This document shows, piece after piece, positions 7,800 through 18,528 of a stretch of 59,179 nucleotides of DNA. The notes beneath the pieces are model-generated. The model had not been told where the DNA came from. It saw only the letters and a list, made by a program, of their open reading frames with translations, and did no database searches. Source of the stretch: Coxiellaceae bacterium (GTDB lineage Bacteria; Pseudomonadota; Gammaproteobacteria; Coxiellales; Coxiellaceae); assembly GCA_029212925.1 (NCBI GenBank), contig JARGOB010000018.1, positions 1 through 59,179 on the forward strand. Direction: 5' to 3'. The translations under genes were made by a program, and so were the position numbers. Positions within the stretch are counted from its first letter, which is position 1, and each line of letters opens with the position of its first letter.

Positions 7800-8303
7800 A
7801 TGGCACGATATTTTAAAGCTGGTTTGGCATTATCGCTTTGCGTAGTTGCAACACCCTTGTTGGCCGAGCAAGTCACTTCAAGCACCGTACATGTCAGCAT
7901 AAAGCGTGTTGATTCGGCTTTAAATATTCCATTATTGTGTGTGGGTTATGATCAGATTCATGAGGTCACTTGTGCGCAAATGCCACCCAATGAAGACACC
8001 GTGCGTTTAATTAGAAACTTTGAATATCAGACCCCACCAAAACAAACGAAAGTAACGGCGTTATTGCGATGGGATCGATCATTAATCGTCGATAAAAAAA
8101 GCTGCAGTAATTACCCCTATAAAGTAAAAAGCAGTGTTCGCACTTTTAATGGAGGACTGCAAGATTATACTGCGGTAACATTTACGTTACCTGTAAGGCA
8201 GGAGCCTGGAGCGTCGGGTGTAAATCTTGTTTTCAATGGTAAAACAAATACTTTGAGCTGTAGCGCCTACAAGCCAAAAGAAAATCAATTGGCATCGGTT
8301 TGA
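7800..8303 (+). CDS. Small exported hypothetical protein
   Basis: I do not recognise a family. Starting at the ATG at 7800 (GGGAGA upstream at 7789-7794) gives 167 residues with a good signal peptide: MARYFKAGLALSLCVVATPL ending LAEQ. A longer frame from 7737 would bury it. The mature part is probably beta-rich and has four Cys (LLCVGY, VTCAQM, KSCSN, LSCSA), enough for two periplasmic disulphides. It precedes an ATP-grasp gene by about 20 bases and may share its transcript. Confidence 0.6.
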   Translation: MARYFKAGLALSLCVVATPLLAEQVTSSTVHVSIKRVDSALNIPLLCVGYDQIHEVTCAQMPPNEDTVRLIRNFEYQTPPKQTKVTALLRWDRSLIVDKKSCSNYPYKVKSSVRTFNGGLQDYTAVTFTLPVRQEPGASGVNLVFNGKTNTLSCSAYKPKENQLASV

Positions 8304-8322
8304 ATTTTCGCTTTAACGGTTG

Positions 8323-9621
8323 ATGAGTACAAATAAAGTGAAGGAAATGATAAACCGGAAAACAATTGTAGTGGTTGATGCTTATTCTACAGGCCGGTTA
8401 TTAGCGTCGAGATTTAAGCAGATGGGTTTTTCGTGCGTGCATGTGCAAACTCAAGCCGTGATTCCCAACATTCTTCGATCGTCTTTTCAGCCCAATAACT
8501 TTATCGAGAATATTGTTGTTCAAGATGGCTTGCAAGAAGTCATTGCAAGATTGAAGCGATACGATATTCAGGCCATAGTTGCTGGGTCGGAAACGGGTGT
8601 TGCAGAGGCAGATCAGCTATGTGAATATTTTGACCTGCCAGGCAATGGGGTGGCTTATAGTCAGTCGCGATATAATAAATTTGAAATGATTAAAGCTTTG
8701 CAGCAAGTCGGCGTGCCTTCTGTTCCCTGCATACAAAGCAAAGATTTATATGAAATATTGCAGTGGTCGAGACAACAAAAGGGCACTGTTGTACTCAAGC
8801 CATTACAAAGCGCTGGCAATGATGGCGTTTACTTTTGTCAATCCACTGATGATATTAAGCGTGCTTTTACTGCAATCATTCATCAACAGAATATTTTTAA
8901 TCACCCTAACGATGTCGTTTTGGCGCAGGCATTGTTAATGGGTACGGAATATATTATCAACAGTGTGAGTCGTGATGGCCAGCATCATATAACTGACATT
9001 TGGCGCTGTGAAAAGCATTTCGTGTCAGGTAAAAGCAATTTGTCCTTGTTAGAAGCATTAGTGCATCCTGATGACGCTGTGTGCCAGGTATTAATTGCTT
9101 ATGCAGAAGATGTTTTGAATGCGCTCCACATCGTGTATGGACCTGGTCATATGGAGGTTATGCTTACTGAGCAAGGGCCTATTTTGATCGAAGCAGCGGC
9201 GCGATTACAGGGGTGTGTCGACGCAGGAGCAGTTGAGCTTGCAACAGGAGCTAGTCAACTATCACAAACGGTGCTGTCATATGCAGACCCCCAAGCATTT
9301 AAAGCGACTCGCAAGAAATACCGGCTCAAGCAATATTGTTACCGGTTGTTTATGAGGTCAACAGTATCAGGCTATTTACATAAAGACTTGGATTTATCTG
9401 CTGTGGAGCAGTTGCCATCATTCTATTCAATGCACCATTGTTTAAAAAAGCACGCGCAGATTAGCGAGACCCTCGACATTGCAACAACGCCGGGATATTT
9501 GCATTTCGTTAATGCCAACTCTCAACAGATACAGCAAGACTATCTGATTTATAGAGAATATGAGGAAAAACAATTATTTAGCGAAGATATGCTGAAAAAA
9601 TTCACCTCCGATTCTGGCTAG
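8323..9621 (+). CDS. ATP-grasp domain carboxylate-amine ligase-like protein
   Basis: A 432-residue ATP-grasp protein. The N-terminal region (VVVDAYSTGRLLASRFKQMG) is the pre-grasp fold. The ATP-binding part has KFEMIKALQQVGVPSVPC, VVLKPLQSAGNDGVYFCQ and a metal-binding segment near the end of the grasp (YGPGHMEVML, then ILIEAAARLQGCVDAG). ATP-grasp enzymes of this shape join a carboxylate to an amine with ATP, as in dipeptide or amino-acid ligases; the substrate cannot be read. No clear ribosome site precedes the ATG at 8323. The next start candidate (about 8347) has AAGGAA too close, so the start is uncertain. Confidence 0.75.
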   Translation: MSTNKVKEMINRKTIVVVDAYSTGRLLASRFKQMGFSCVHVQTQAVIPNILRSSFQPNNFIENIVVQDGLQEVIARLKRYDIQAIVAGSETGVAEADQLCEYFDLPGNGVAYSQSRYNKFEMIKALQQVGVPSVPCIQSKDLYEILQWSRQQKGTVVLKPLQSAGNDGVYFCQSTDDIKRAFTAIIHQQNIFNHPNDVVLAQALLMGTEYIINSVSRDGQHHITDIWRCEKHFVSGKSNLSLLEALVHPDDAVCQVLIAYAEDVLNALHIVYGPGHMEVMLTEQGPILIEAAARLQGCVDAGAVELATGASQLSQTVLSYADPQAFKATRKKYRLKQYCYRLFMRSTVSGYLHKDLDLSAVEQLPSFYSMHHCLKKHAQISETLDIATTPGYLHFVNANSQQIQQDYLIYREYEEKQLFSEDMLKKFTSDSG

Positions 9622-9654
9622 CATTCGTGTGGTTTATTCACTATTATCCTGGTT

Positions 9655-11061
9655 ATGAATACAGACTATGACAGACAAGAATTTTATAAAGCGCATTTAG
9701 CGCGAGATAAGCGCTTTGATGGTAAGTTCTTTGTGGCGGTTAAAACCACAGGGATTTATTGCCGGCCGATATGCCCTGCGCGAAAAGCGAAATTAGAAAA
9801 CTTAGATTTTTATATTTATGCGGCTCAAGCAGAAGAGGCGGGGTTTCGACCGTGTATGCGTTGTCGCCCTGAAACCGCACCGGGTTCTGCTGCATGGATA
9901 GGCACGTCGGCTTGTGTGCAACGTGCGGTTCGTATGATGGATTCGGTTTCAACGGAAGAAGTGTCGGTCAATTCAATTGCAGAACGCTTGGGTGTGAGTG
10001 ATCGCTGGTTGCGTGAATTGTTTCATGAGCAGGTCGGTGCGAGCCCACAATCGGTGTTGTTATATAAAAAATTAAATGTCGCCAGAAACCTATTAGATCA
10101 TTCATCGCTATCAATAACCGATATTGCATTTAGTTCAGGCTTTCAATCGATTCGGCGTTTTAATGACGCGTTTAAAAAGCGTTTTAAACAAACCCCCAGT
10201 GATATCAGAAACTCATTACCATTCAATGCTTCATTTCAGATTGAACTCAGTTATCGGCTACCATATGACTGGAACAATTTAATTAAATTCTTTAGTGCAC
10301 GAGCATTGCCGAATACCGAATATGTTGATGAAGATGGCTACCAACGAATTTTTAATTATGCTAATACCCATGGTTGGCTAAGGGTGACACATGGCGACGC
10401 TAATAAAATACATATTGAATTAAAGTTAGATAAGCCAGCGAATATTATGGGTATTGTTGCAAACATAAAAGATATGTTTGATTTGGATGCTGACCCGATG
10501 GCGATAGCGAATGATTTAAAAGCGGATAAAAAATTGCAGCCGTTGCTGCGTAAGCTGCCGGGTATAAGAATCCCCGGCTGCTTTGAGCCATTTGAACTGG
10601 CAGTGCGTGCGATTGTCGGTCAAAAGATCAGCGTTAAAGGTGCTCGAACCGCTTTAATCAAAATGGTTGAGTTATGTGGTCAAGATCAAGTGTTTGATGA
10701 CAGCATAACGCTTAAAAAATATTTTCCGACACCAAAAAACATAATAGAAGCTGATTTGTCGGGTGTAGGTTTAACCAACGCAAAAATAAATGCGTTAAAA
10801 GCTTTAGCGGCGGCTATTGAAGACGGCGCTATTGTGCTTGATGGCACGGCGGATTACGACGAAACGTGTCAAAGGTTGTTAGCTTTAAAAGGCATAGGGC
10901 CTTGGACAGTTGAGCTAATCGCAATGCGTGCTTTAAGGAATCCTAATGCGTTTCCTGAAAAAGATTTAGAAATTTTAAAACAAGTGAAACGTTATGGCCT
11001 AAACCCCAAGTTTTGGGTGCCATGGCGTGCTTATGCCGCCATGTTATTGTTGTGCAGTTAA
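9655..11061 (+). CDS. alkA: Ada-like/AraC/AlkA DNA-3-methyladenine glycosylase
   Basis: A 468-residue three-part repair protein. Residues 1-80 match the Ada zinc domain with four Cys ligands C36, C40, C67 and C70 (YCRPICPA and PCMRCRPE). Residues about 85-185 form an AraC-type HTH (IAERLGVSDRWLRELFHEQV, then ITDIAFSSGFQSIRRF). From about 195 it is an AlkA glycosylase with a helix-hairpin-helix LKGIGPWTVELIAMRAL and the catalytic Asp437 in FPEKD. This composition is a known Ada-AlkA arrangement: methyl sensing at the Cys site, transcription control, and base excision of alkylated purines. It is followed by an ogt-type gene whose start lies near its end. Confidence 0.9.
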   Translation: MNTDYDRQEFYKAHLARDKRFDGKFFVAVKTTGIYCRPICPARKAKLENLDFYIYAAQAEEAGFRPCMRCRPETAPGSAAWIGTSACVQRAVRMMDSVSTEEVSVNSIAERLGVSDRWLRELFHEQVGASPQSVLLYKKLNVARNLLDHSSLSITDIAFSSGFQSIRRFNDAFKKRFKQTPSDIRNSLPFNASFQIELSYRLPYDWNNLIKFFSARALPNTEYVDEDGYQRIFNYANTHGWLRVTHGDANKIHIELKLDKPANIMGIVANIKDMFDLDADPMAIANDLKADKKLQPLLRKLPGIRIPGCFEPFELAVRAIVGQKISVKGARTALIKMVELCGQDQVFDDSITLKKYFPTPKNIIEADLSGVGLTNAKINALKALAAAIEDGAIVLDGTADYDETCQRLLALKGIGPWTVELIAMRALRNPNAFPEKDLEILKQVKRYGLNPKFWVPWRAYAAMLLLCS

Positions 11062-11077
11062 CCACGGGAATGTAAAG

Positions 11078-11611
11078 ATGAAAGCCACCAGGGGAATAAA
11101 AAACTTACCACAAGATGCAGTGTATGGTGAGATGCCATCACCCGTATCGAAGCTAACTCTTGTATGTTCTGAGCAGGGTTTGCACGCTATATTATGGGTT
11201 AATGATCATGAGAATGATAAGTACCAATCAATTGTAAGCAATTTAAAGCGTGACGATAATTACCCGCTAATTAAGAAAACCAAAAAACAATTAGCTGAAT
11301 ATTTTCAATGTAAAAGAAAAGCGTTTGACTTGCCGCTGGTGTTCGATGGCACAGCATTTCAAAATAAAGCGTGGCAACAACTATCTAAAATTCCGTATGG
11401 TGAAACCATTTCTTACGGTGAGCAAGCTAAGCGTATGGGTGATAAAAACAAAGCGCGTGCGGTTGGTATGGCGAATGGCATGAATCCTATCCCGATTGTG
11501 GTTCCATGCCATCGCGTTATTGGTAGCAATGGTAAGCTGGTAGGCTTTGGCGGTGGCATGGATAATAAAGCGCTGCTGTTGAATTTGGAAAAATGTCAGC
11601 TACTTAAGTAA
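11078..11611 (+). CDS. ogt: Methylated-DNA-protein cysteine methyltransferase
   Basis: The 177-residue protein removes O6-alkyl groups from guanine by transferring them to its own Cys. The active site VVPCHRVIG holds Cys144, preceded by IPYGETISYGEQAKR and ARAVGMANGMNPIP of the HTH region. I use the ATG at 11078, with GGGAA at 11066-11070; an earlier in-frame ATG at 11027 would overlap the glycosylase by 35 bases and adds a poor N-terminus. It forms an alkylation-repair cassette with the upstream Ada-AlkA gene. Its 3' end overlaps the convergent AraC gene by 12 bases. Confidence 0.9.
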   Translation: MKATRGIKNLPQDAVYGEMPSPVSKLTLVCSEQGLHAILWVNDHENDKYQSIVSNLKRDDNYPLIKKTKKQLAEYFQCKRKAFDLPLVFDGTAFQNKAWQQLSKIPYGETISYGEQAKRMGDKNKARAVGMANGMNPIPIVVPCHRVIGSNGKLVGFGGGMDNKALLLNLEKCQLLK

Positions 11612-12448
11612 TAGCCAGCATTCTGCCCTAAGTTCTGTTTCAGCCACTTCATGTTCAAAATTATAGAAGCAGAAAATGCACGGCAGATCACCAAGCTCCT
11701 CACCGGAGTTAGGCAGCCAGTCGCAATACAGTTTATAGACTGTTTCGCCGATATTCTCACGAGTCCCGTTGTGGACAGCCGAAGCATAACGACCCGCGGG
11801 CAATTGTTTCTCAACAATGTCACCGTCAATTTTCACGTGATCGGGTACAGTTATAGCAAGATCGTAACGAAACTCATCTGCAGGTGTTACTTTGGGATCA
11901 TCATAAGCAAAGCCAAATGTTTCACCTGGTTTGGGTTTTAAATCTGCCGATTGTGCCTTTGCCCAGTTGACGAGCTTATTGACGCTATCGCCTATTTTTT
12001 TGGGGTCGCCACGGTGTTCGAATGCGGCTAAACGTCTACCTTTGATTTGTTTAATCTCAACTTTCATTTGTGTTTCACCTTGTTTAGGCAAATCATACGG
12101 TGGCTTTTCCCATGTATGCCAGCTCATTTGTGATCTAAATTCACTAGGGCTAACACCACAGCTTTGTTTGAATGCTCTTGTAAAAGCTTCATGAGATTCA
12201 AACCCCGCATTAATTGCTATTTCAATAATTGACTTATTGTTTTCAACAATTAGTTGATGCGCAGCCCGTTTTAGGCGTAGCCATCGAATATATTGTTTTA
12301 ACGATAAGCCTGTATAAGCGGTAAATAAACGATGAAAGTGATACTTTGAAAAGCATGCGACGCCACTTAACTGCTCTAAGGTTAGTTTTTCATCAAGGTG
12401 TTTACCGATATAGTCGATAACACTTTGTATTTGGCGTTCATAATTCAT
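11600..12448 (-). CDS. AraC-family regulator with GyrI-like effector domain
   Basis: A 282-residue regulator. Residues 1-105 hold two AraC-type HTH motifs (LEQLSGVACFSKYHFHRLF, then IIEIAINAGFESHEAF). Residues about 127-282 are a GyrI-like/SOUL-type small-molecule-binding domain starting MKVEIKQIKGRRLAAFEHRG. This Rob/SoxS-like layout with GyrI is typical of regulators that sense amphipathic compounds. It is convergent with ogt and divergent from the phosphate transporter; its targets are not evident. Confidence 0.85.
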   Translation of the reverse strand: MNYERQIQSVIDYIGKHLDEKLTLEQLSGVACFSKYHFHRLFTAYTGLSLKQYIRWLRLKRAAHQLIVENNKSIIEIAINAGFESHEAFTRAFKQSCGVSPSEFRSQMSWHTWEKPPYDLPKQGETQMKVEIKQIKGRRLAAFEHRGDPKKIGDSVNKLVNWAKAQSADLKPKPGETFGFAYDDPKVTPADEFRYDLAITVPDHVKIDGDIVEKQLPAGRYASAVHNGTRENIGETVYKLYCDWLPNSGEELGDLPCIFCFYNFEHEVAETELRAECWLLLK

Positions 12449-12549
12449 GTTAGTTTCACTGGTTTCTATTCATTTACGCAAACAAGGTTAATCAATTCTT
12501 GAAGCGCTGGTTTGACCATTATTGCTGTATTTATTATGCGCCATAAATC

Positions 12550-12589
12550 CCGCGTTGTACCAATAGATCTGCCGCGTTGTACCAATAGA
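12550..12589. repeat. 18-base direct repeat with 22-base period
   Basis: CCGCGTTGTACCAATAGA occurs at 12550-12567 and again, identically, at 12572-12589. A 22-base period places the copies two helical turns apart on the same DNA face, which fits tandem binding of one regulator upstream of the phosphate permease. No known box is recognised. Confidence 0.5.
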
Positions 12590-12644
12590 GCATTAATCCT
12601 ATAATAATCAGGCCACTACCATTGTTCATATCTTGGCCTGATCG

Positions 12645-12678
12645 TCGTCACAATCCTGTCACAACTGCTTGTTACATT
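12645..12678 (+). promoter_or_regulatory. Probable Pho box and -10 element for the phosphate permease
   Basis: TCGTCACAATCCTGTCAC (12645-12662) resembles the two-part PhoB consensus, CTGTCAT then A/T-rich CTGTCAC, matching about 13 of 18 positions. TACATT (12673-12678) follows after 10 bases, the spacing seen when a Pho box replaces the -35 element. The downstream gene is a phosphate transporter, which supports the reading. PhoB control is an inference. Confidence 0.55.
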
Positions 12679-12709
12679 AGCCTCAGATAAAGCAAGGTGA
12701 GGAATGATT

Positions 12710-14077
12710 ATGTCGACAGTGTCGCTGGCCGAAGTTAAGTCACTAGATGAGGCTAAGTTCTCCCGCTTTCATCTCAAAATGATCTTTACCGCTGGCATGG
12801 GGTTTTTTACTGATGCTTACGATCTCTTTATAATAGGTGTGGTTACCGCGATCCTGGCGCCGATTTGGCACTTGAGTATTCATCAACTGGCTATCTTAAA
12901 CGCCACTTCGCTAGCGGCAGCGGCATTTGGTTCTATCTTTTTTGGTTTCTTGGCTGATAAATTTGGCCGTAAAAAAATGTATGGCTATGAAATCTTAATT
13001 CTATTTTTTGGCGCGATTATGTCGGCCTGTTCAACTAACTTCACCATGTTATTTATTGCGCGAATCATTGTCGGCTTTGGTATTGGCGGTGATTATCCGA
13101 CCAGTGCGGTGGTAGCCAGCGAAGCAGCTTCGCGAAGCAATCGTGGTTTTATGGTGTTATTGGTGTTTGCGATGCAAGCGGTGGGGTTAACATTGGGTCC
13201 CTTGTTAGCCTCACTATTGCTAGCAACGCATATGCCTATTCATATTGCTTGGCGTTTGTTGGCAGGGTTTGGTGCTATCCCAGCCATTTCTGTTTTCTTT
13301 TTGCGCCGTAAAATACAAGAGTCACCACGTTACTTGTTATCTAAAAAGACACCGGTTGAGGTTGGCCGGGTAGTGAGTGATTTGGCTGGCTTTAAAGACT
13401 CTGTGCAGCGTCAGGCGCATGCTAAGCACAGTTTATGGAATAAGCGTTGGTTGAAATATTTAATTGGTACTGCAGGTGCTTGGTTTTTAATGGATGTGGC
13501 ATTTTATGGCAATGGTGTGTCATCGGTGTTGATTATGAAAGCGATCACGCCGAACGCTACTTTATTAAGTCATACACTGACTTCAGCGCTCGTGTTTTTG
13601 TTATTTGCTGTGCCAGGGTATGCCATGGCTGCAAAATATGTTGATAAAATAGGGCGCAAAACAGTACAGATGTTAGGGTTTGTAATGATGGCTTTGTGTT
13701 TTGCGTTAATTGCGCTTGTGCCTGGGGTGCGGGCATACTTACCTGCATTTATTGCGCTGTATGGCATGAGCTTCTTCTTTACCAACTTTGGCCCCAACAC
13801 AACAACGTTTTTAATTCCTTCAGAAATTTATCCGACTAGCATTCGTGCGCGTGCACATGGTATTTCGGCTGCGGTGGGTAAGGTCGGTGCGTTTTTAGGT
13901 GTGGTGTTATTACCCAATGTGTTACACAGCTATGGTCTGTCATTTACGATCGGCATGATGTCATTGGTGAGCTTGGGTGGTATTCTTACGACGCTGTTAG
14001 TGCCTGAAATGAAGAATCGCTCATTAGATGACTTAGAAGATAAAGTGAAACTGACTGTCGTTAAGAGCGCGGCCTAG
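12710..14077 (+). CDS. MFS phosphate:H+ symporter (PHS family)
   Basis: A 455-residue, 12-helix major facilitator protein that imports inorganic phosphate with protons. PHS-type landmarks are GMGFFTDAYDLFIIGVV in helix 1, LADKFGRKKMYG after helix 2, FGIGGDYPTSAVVASE in helix 4 and FGPNTTTFLIPSEIYPTSIR in the C-half. GAGGA (12699-12703) favours the ATG at 12710; an ATG at 12704 is also possible. It stands alone before the ATP synthase operon and has a Pho-box-like promoter. A second, low-affinity Pit system is encoded at 30.7-32.0 kb. Specificity for phosphate over organic anions is probable but not certain. Confidence 0.8.
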   Translation: MSTVSLAEVKSLDEAKFSRFHLKMIFTAGMGFFTDAYDLFIIGVVTAILAPIWHLSIHQLAILNATSLAAAAFGSIFFGFLADKFGRKKMYGYEILILFFGAIMSACSTNFTMLFIARIIVGFGIGGDYPTSAVVASEAASRSNRGFMVLLVFAMQAVGLTLGPLLASLLLATHMPIHIAWRLLAGFGAIPAISVFFLRRKIQESPRYLLSKKTPVEVGRVVSDLAGFKDSVQRQAHAKHSLWNKRWLKYLIGTAGAWFLMDVAFYGNGVSSVLIMKAITPNATLLSHTLTSALVFLLFAVPGYAMAAKYVDKIGRKTVQMLGFVMMALCFALIALVPGVRAYLPAFIALYGMSFFFTNFGPNTTTFLIPSEIYPTSIRARAHGISAAVGKVGAFLGVVLLPNVLHSYGLSFTIGMMSLVSLGGILTTLLVPEMKNRSLDDLEDKVKLTVVKSAA

Positions 14078-14325
14078 CTTTAAGTTACGCTATGGGTGTT
14101 ATTAAATTTTGTCTCAAATGACATTACCTGATTGCCACTGAGGCTCTTCGAGCTGTTTAGCGAAATAAATTGTGGCTGTGCCCATGTTTTTAGGGGGGTT
14201 ATGCTTGTTGTCATAATAGTTAGTTTGAGTACTTTTTTGAGGCTCGTATTGTCCATTGTTTTATTGTTTTAGTCAATCCTTTTTACCACTAGCGTGCCCA
14301 GATATGACGGAACCGTATTATTACG

Positions 14326-14354
14326 TTGCTTATAAAACCAAAACTATATATACT
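14326..14354 (+). promoter_or_regulatory. Promoter candidate for the ATP synthase operon
   Basis: TTGCTT (14326-14331), 17 bases, then TATACT (14349-14354), about 40 bases before atpI, is the best sigma-70 match in the 313-base gap at 14078-14390. A weaker pair, TTGAGT/TATTGT, lies at 14225-14252. No terminator or gene is visible in the rest of the gap. Confidence 0.5.
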
Positions 14355-14396
14355 TCCCGCGAATTTGGCCGTGTGTAGCCAGCGGGGAGAGTGTAT

Positions 14397-14795
14397 TTGC
14401 ACCGAAGACGACCAGAAAGTGTAGCGCGACAAAGTGCGTTTCAGATCATTTTTGCACAGTTGTGCATAGTGGCTGTGGTGACTATTGTGGCCTGGCTCGG
14501 TTGGGGTGTATTTATTGCTAAATCAACCAGTTTAGGTGGTTTAGCCAGTGTAATTCCCAGCAGTTATTTCGCATGGCGTGTGTTTGCTCGTGTTGATGCA
14601 CGGCAAGCCAAGCAGATAATCCGCTCCTTTTATATGGGCGAGTTTATCAAGCTATTATTAAGCGTTGTCCTGGTGATGGCCTTTATAAAAATATTTGCCG
14701 TCTATTTGCCGGCATTTTTTTTGGGCTTCGCAGTAGCGCAGTTGGGATTTTGGTTAACGCCATTGTTTGATAACAAACAGCGAAAAAGGGCATAG
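14397..14795 (+). CDS. atpI: ATP synthase subunit I
   Basis: A 132-residue inner-membrane protein with four hydrophobic helices, including AWLGWGVFIAKSTSLGGLAS and PAFFLGFAVAQLGFWLTPLF. AtpI assists assembly of the c-ring and is the usual first gene of this operon. The GGGGAGA at 14384-14390 directly touches a GTG at 14391, too close to use it, so I prefer the TTG at 14397, which is correctly spaced. It ends 6 bases before atpB. Confidence 0.85.
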   Translation: MHRRRPESVARQSAFQIIFAQLCIVAVVTIVAWLGWGVFIAKSTSLGGLASVIPSSYFAWRVFARVDARQAKQIIRSFYMGEFIKLLLSVVLVMAFIKIFAVYLPAFFLGFAVAQLGFWLTPLFDNKQRKRA

Positions 14796-15605
<810 letters not shown>

Positions 15606-15623
15606 TTTTAGACTATTAACTAA

Positions 15624-15941
<318 letters not shown>

Positions 15942-15944
15942 ACT

Positions 15945-16415
15945 ATGAATATAAACGCCACATTAATTGGTCAGGTCATTACGTTTGCCATATTTATATG
16001 GTTCGTGATGAAATTTGTCTGGCCGCCTGTGGTCAATATGATGGAAGAACGTCGCAAGAAAATTGCTGATGGTTTAGCGGCAGCTGAAAAAGGCCACCGC
16101 GAGCTTGAGCTGGCACATATTAAAGTGCAAGAACAAATGGCGGAAGCCAAAGCGCAAGCAGCCAAGGTAATTGAACAAGCGAATCAGCGTGCGAGCTATA
16201 TTATCGAGGAATCTAAAGATAAAGCGCGTGATGAAGGCAAGCGCTTATTAAACTTAGCGCAAGCTGAAATCGAGCAAGAACGCAATATGGCACGTGAAAC
16301 CTTACTAAAAGAAGTATCAACATTAGCGGTGGCTGGTGCTGAGAAAATTTTAGGTCAACGCGTTGATCAAGAGCAAAATGCGCGCTTGGTTGATGAAATG
16401 ATCGGTGAGGTATAA
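15945..16415 (+). CDS. atpF: ATP synthase F0 subunit b
   Basis: A 156-residue peripheral-stalk protein, exactly the E. coli length. It has one N-terminal membrane helix ([20 protein letters not shown]) and a long charged coiled coil with Ala-rich heptads such as [18 protein letters not shown]. It starts 3 bases after atpE and ends next to atpH. Confidence 0.97.
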   Translation: MNINATLIGQVITFAIFIWFVMKFVWPPVVNMMEERRKKIADGLAAAEKGHRELELAHIKVQEQMAEAKAQAAKVIEQANQRASYIIEESKDKARDEGKRLLNLAQAEIEQERNMARETLLKEVSTLAVAGAEKILGQRVDQEQNARLVDEMIGEV

Positions 16416-16973
16416 ATGGCGTCTAACATCACAATTGCCCGTCCTTATGCAAAAGCACTGTTTGAATATGCGTTGGCGCATGATCAAGTACCTGCATGGC
16501 TAGAAGTCTTGTCGGTATTAGCAATCACATTAAGTCAATCACAGATGCTGCAGTTGTTGAACAACCCAGAACAATCGCAAACAGAAGTGATCGATTTGTT
16601 GCTGGATGTTGTTAATGGCACATCAGCAGAATCTGCTAAAAATGTAGCCGATAGTTTGCAGAACTTTTTAAAAGTGCTGGCAGAAGCGAAACGCCTAGAT
16701 ATCATGGCTGATATCTCGCGCGCGTTTCATTTGCATTATGCGGCGCAGCAAGGTGTGGTGGAAGCAGACGTTGTTTCGGCATATGCACTGAGTGATGATC
16801 AACGCCAAAAATTACAACAACAACTCGAGCAGCGTTTTAATACCAAGGTTGAATTAAGTTTTGATGAAGATGTCGACTTGATGGGCGGCATGGTGATCAC
16901 GGCTGGTAACTGGGTTATGAATGGTTCAATCAAAGGTAAAATAGCAAGACTCGACGAGGATTTATTAACATGA
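16416..16973 (+). CDS. atpH: ATP synthase F1 subunit delta
   Basis: A 185-residue soluble protein joining F1 to the b-stalk. Family landmarks are [11 protein letters not shown] at the N-terminus and the C-terminal [20 protein letters not shown]. It starts at the base after the atpF stop and overlaps atpA as ATGA (16970-16973), indicating coupled translation. Confidence 0.96.
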   Translation: MASNITIARPYAKALFEYALAHDQVPAWLEVLSVLAITLSQSQMLQLLNNPEQSQTEVIDLLLDVVNGTSAESAKNVADSLQNFLKVLAEAKRLDIMADISRAFHLHYAAQQGVVEADVVSAYALSDDQRQKLQQQLEQRFNTKVELSFDEDVDLMGGMVITAGNWVMNGSIKGKIARLDEDLLT

Positions 16974-18517
16974 CAACACAAATCAAAGCATCAGAAATTA
17001 GTGAGATTATAAAAGAGCGTATCGCTAAATTTAATATTGCGCCAAGCGTTCGTACCGAAGGTACTATCGTTAATTTGAAAGACGGTATTGTTCGCATTTA
17101 TGGTTTAGGCGACGTGATGTTTGGTGAAATGATTGCCTTCCCAGATAATACATTTGGTTTGGCGTTTAACTTAGAGCGCGATTCTGTTGGTGCGGTGGTG
17201 TTAGGCCCTTATGAGCACTTGCAAGAAGGCATGAAAGCACACTGTACTGGCCGTATTTTAGAGGTGCCTGTTGGTGAGGCTTTATTAGGCCGAGTGGTAG
17301 ATGCTTTAGGTAATCCGATTGATGGTTTAGGTGAAATCAAAACAGATATTACCTCACCGATTGAGAAAGTGGCCCCTGGTGTTATTGATCGTCAATCAGT
17401 CGATGAGCCAATGGCGACTGGTATTAAATCGATTGATGCGATGGTACCTGTAGGTCGTGGACAACGTGAGTTGATTATTGGTGATCGTCAAACCGGTAAA
17501 ACCGCGATTGCGATTGATGCCATCATTAACCAGAAAGATACTGGTATCAAATGTATTTACGTGGCGATTGGGCAAAAAGCCTCATCGATAGCTAGCGTAG
17601 TGCGTAAGTTAGAAGAGCACGATGCGATGAAACATACCATCGTGGTAGCGGCGGGTGCATCAGATGCGGCATCATTGCAATACCTTGCTCCATTCACTGG
17701 TTGTACGATGGGTGAATACTTCCGTGATAAAGGTGAAGATGCACTGATCATTTATGATGATTTAACTAAGCAAGCGTGGGCTTATCGTCAAGTGTCATTG
17801 TTGTTGCGTCGTCCTCCTGGGCGTGAAGCGTATCCTGGTGATATTTTCTATCTGCATTCACGTTTACTAGAACGTGCAGCGCGAGTCAGTGCAGCATACG
17901 TAGAAAAAATGACTGATGGTAAAGTGAAAGGTAAAACTGGTTCACTGACCGCATTGCCAATTATTGAAACACAAGCGGGTGACGTATCGGCGTTTATTCC
18001 AACTAACGTTATTTCTATTACTGATGGCCAAATTTATCTGGAAACCAGCTTGTTTAACTCCGGTATTCGCCCAGCGATTAATGCGGGTCTGTCCGTGTCT
18101 CGTGTGGGTGGTGCAGCGCAAACTAAGATCGTTAAGAAATTAGCGGGTGGTGTACGTATTGCTTTAGCGCAATATCGCGAGCTGGAAGCGTTCTCACAAT
18201 TTGCTTCGGATTTGGATGAGGCAACTCGTAAGCAACTAGAGCGTGGTCAGCGTACAACTGAATTATTGAAACAAGCACAGTACTCACCATTAAGCGTGGC
18301 GGAAATTGCATTCAGTTGGTTTATTGCAGATCGCGGTTACTTGGATGATGTTGATCTGAAAAAAGTGAACGCGTTTGAGCTGGCATTACGTAGCTATTTA
18401 CATGCTGAACATCAAGACTTGATTGATATGATCAATGAAAAATTAGCATTGACTGATGAAGTGGTTGATCGTATGTCGAAAGCAGTTGAAAGCTTTAAGC
18501 AAACACAAACGTGGTAG
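16970..18517 (+). CDS. atpA: ATP synthase F1 subunit alpha
   Basis: A 515-residue non-catalytic nucleotide-binding subunit (513 in E. coli). The Walker A motif is GDRQTGKTA near residue 170, and the signature [17 protein letters not shown] lies near 365-385. All expected regions are present without gaps. It forms the alternating hexamer with beta. It lies 11 bases before atpG. Confidence 0.98.
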   Translation: MTTQIKASEISEIIKERIAKFNIAPSVRTEGTIVNLKDGIVRIYGLGDVMFGEMIAFPDNTFGLAFNLERDSVGAVVLGPYEHLQEGMKAHCTGRILEVPVGEALLGRVVDALGNPIDGLGEIKTDITSPIEKVAPGVIDRQSVDEPMATGIKSIDAMVPVGRGQRELIIGDRQTGKTAIAIDAIINQKDTGIKCIYVAIGQKASSIASVVRKLEEHDAMKHTIVVAAGASDAASLQYLAPFTGCTMGEYFRDKGEDALIIYDDLTKQAWAYRQVSLLLRRPPGREAYPGDIFYLHSRLLERAARVSAAYVEKMTDGKVKGKTGSLTALPIIETQAGDVSAFIPTNVISITDGQIYLETSLFNSGIRPAINAGLSVSRVGGAAQTKIVKKLAGGVRIALAQYRELEAFSQFASDLDEATRKQLERGQRTTELLKQAQYSPLSVAEIAFSWFIADRGYLDDVDLKKVNAFELALRSYLHAEHQDLIDMINEKLALTDEVVDRMSKAVESFKQTQTW

Positions 18518-18528
18518 GCTGAGTAACT

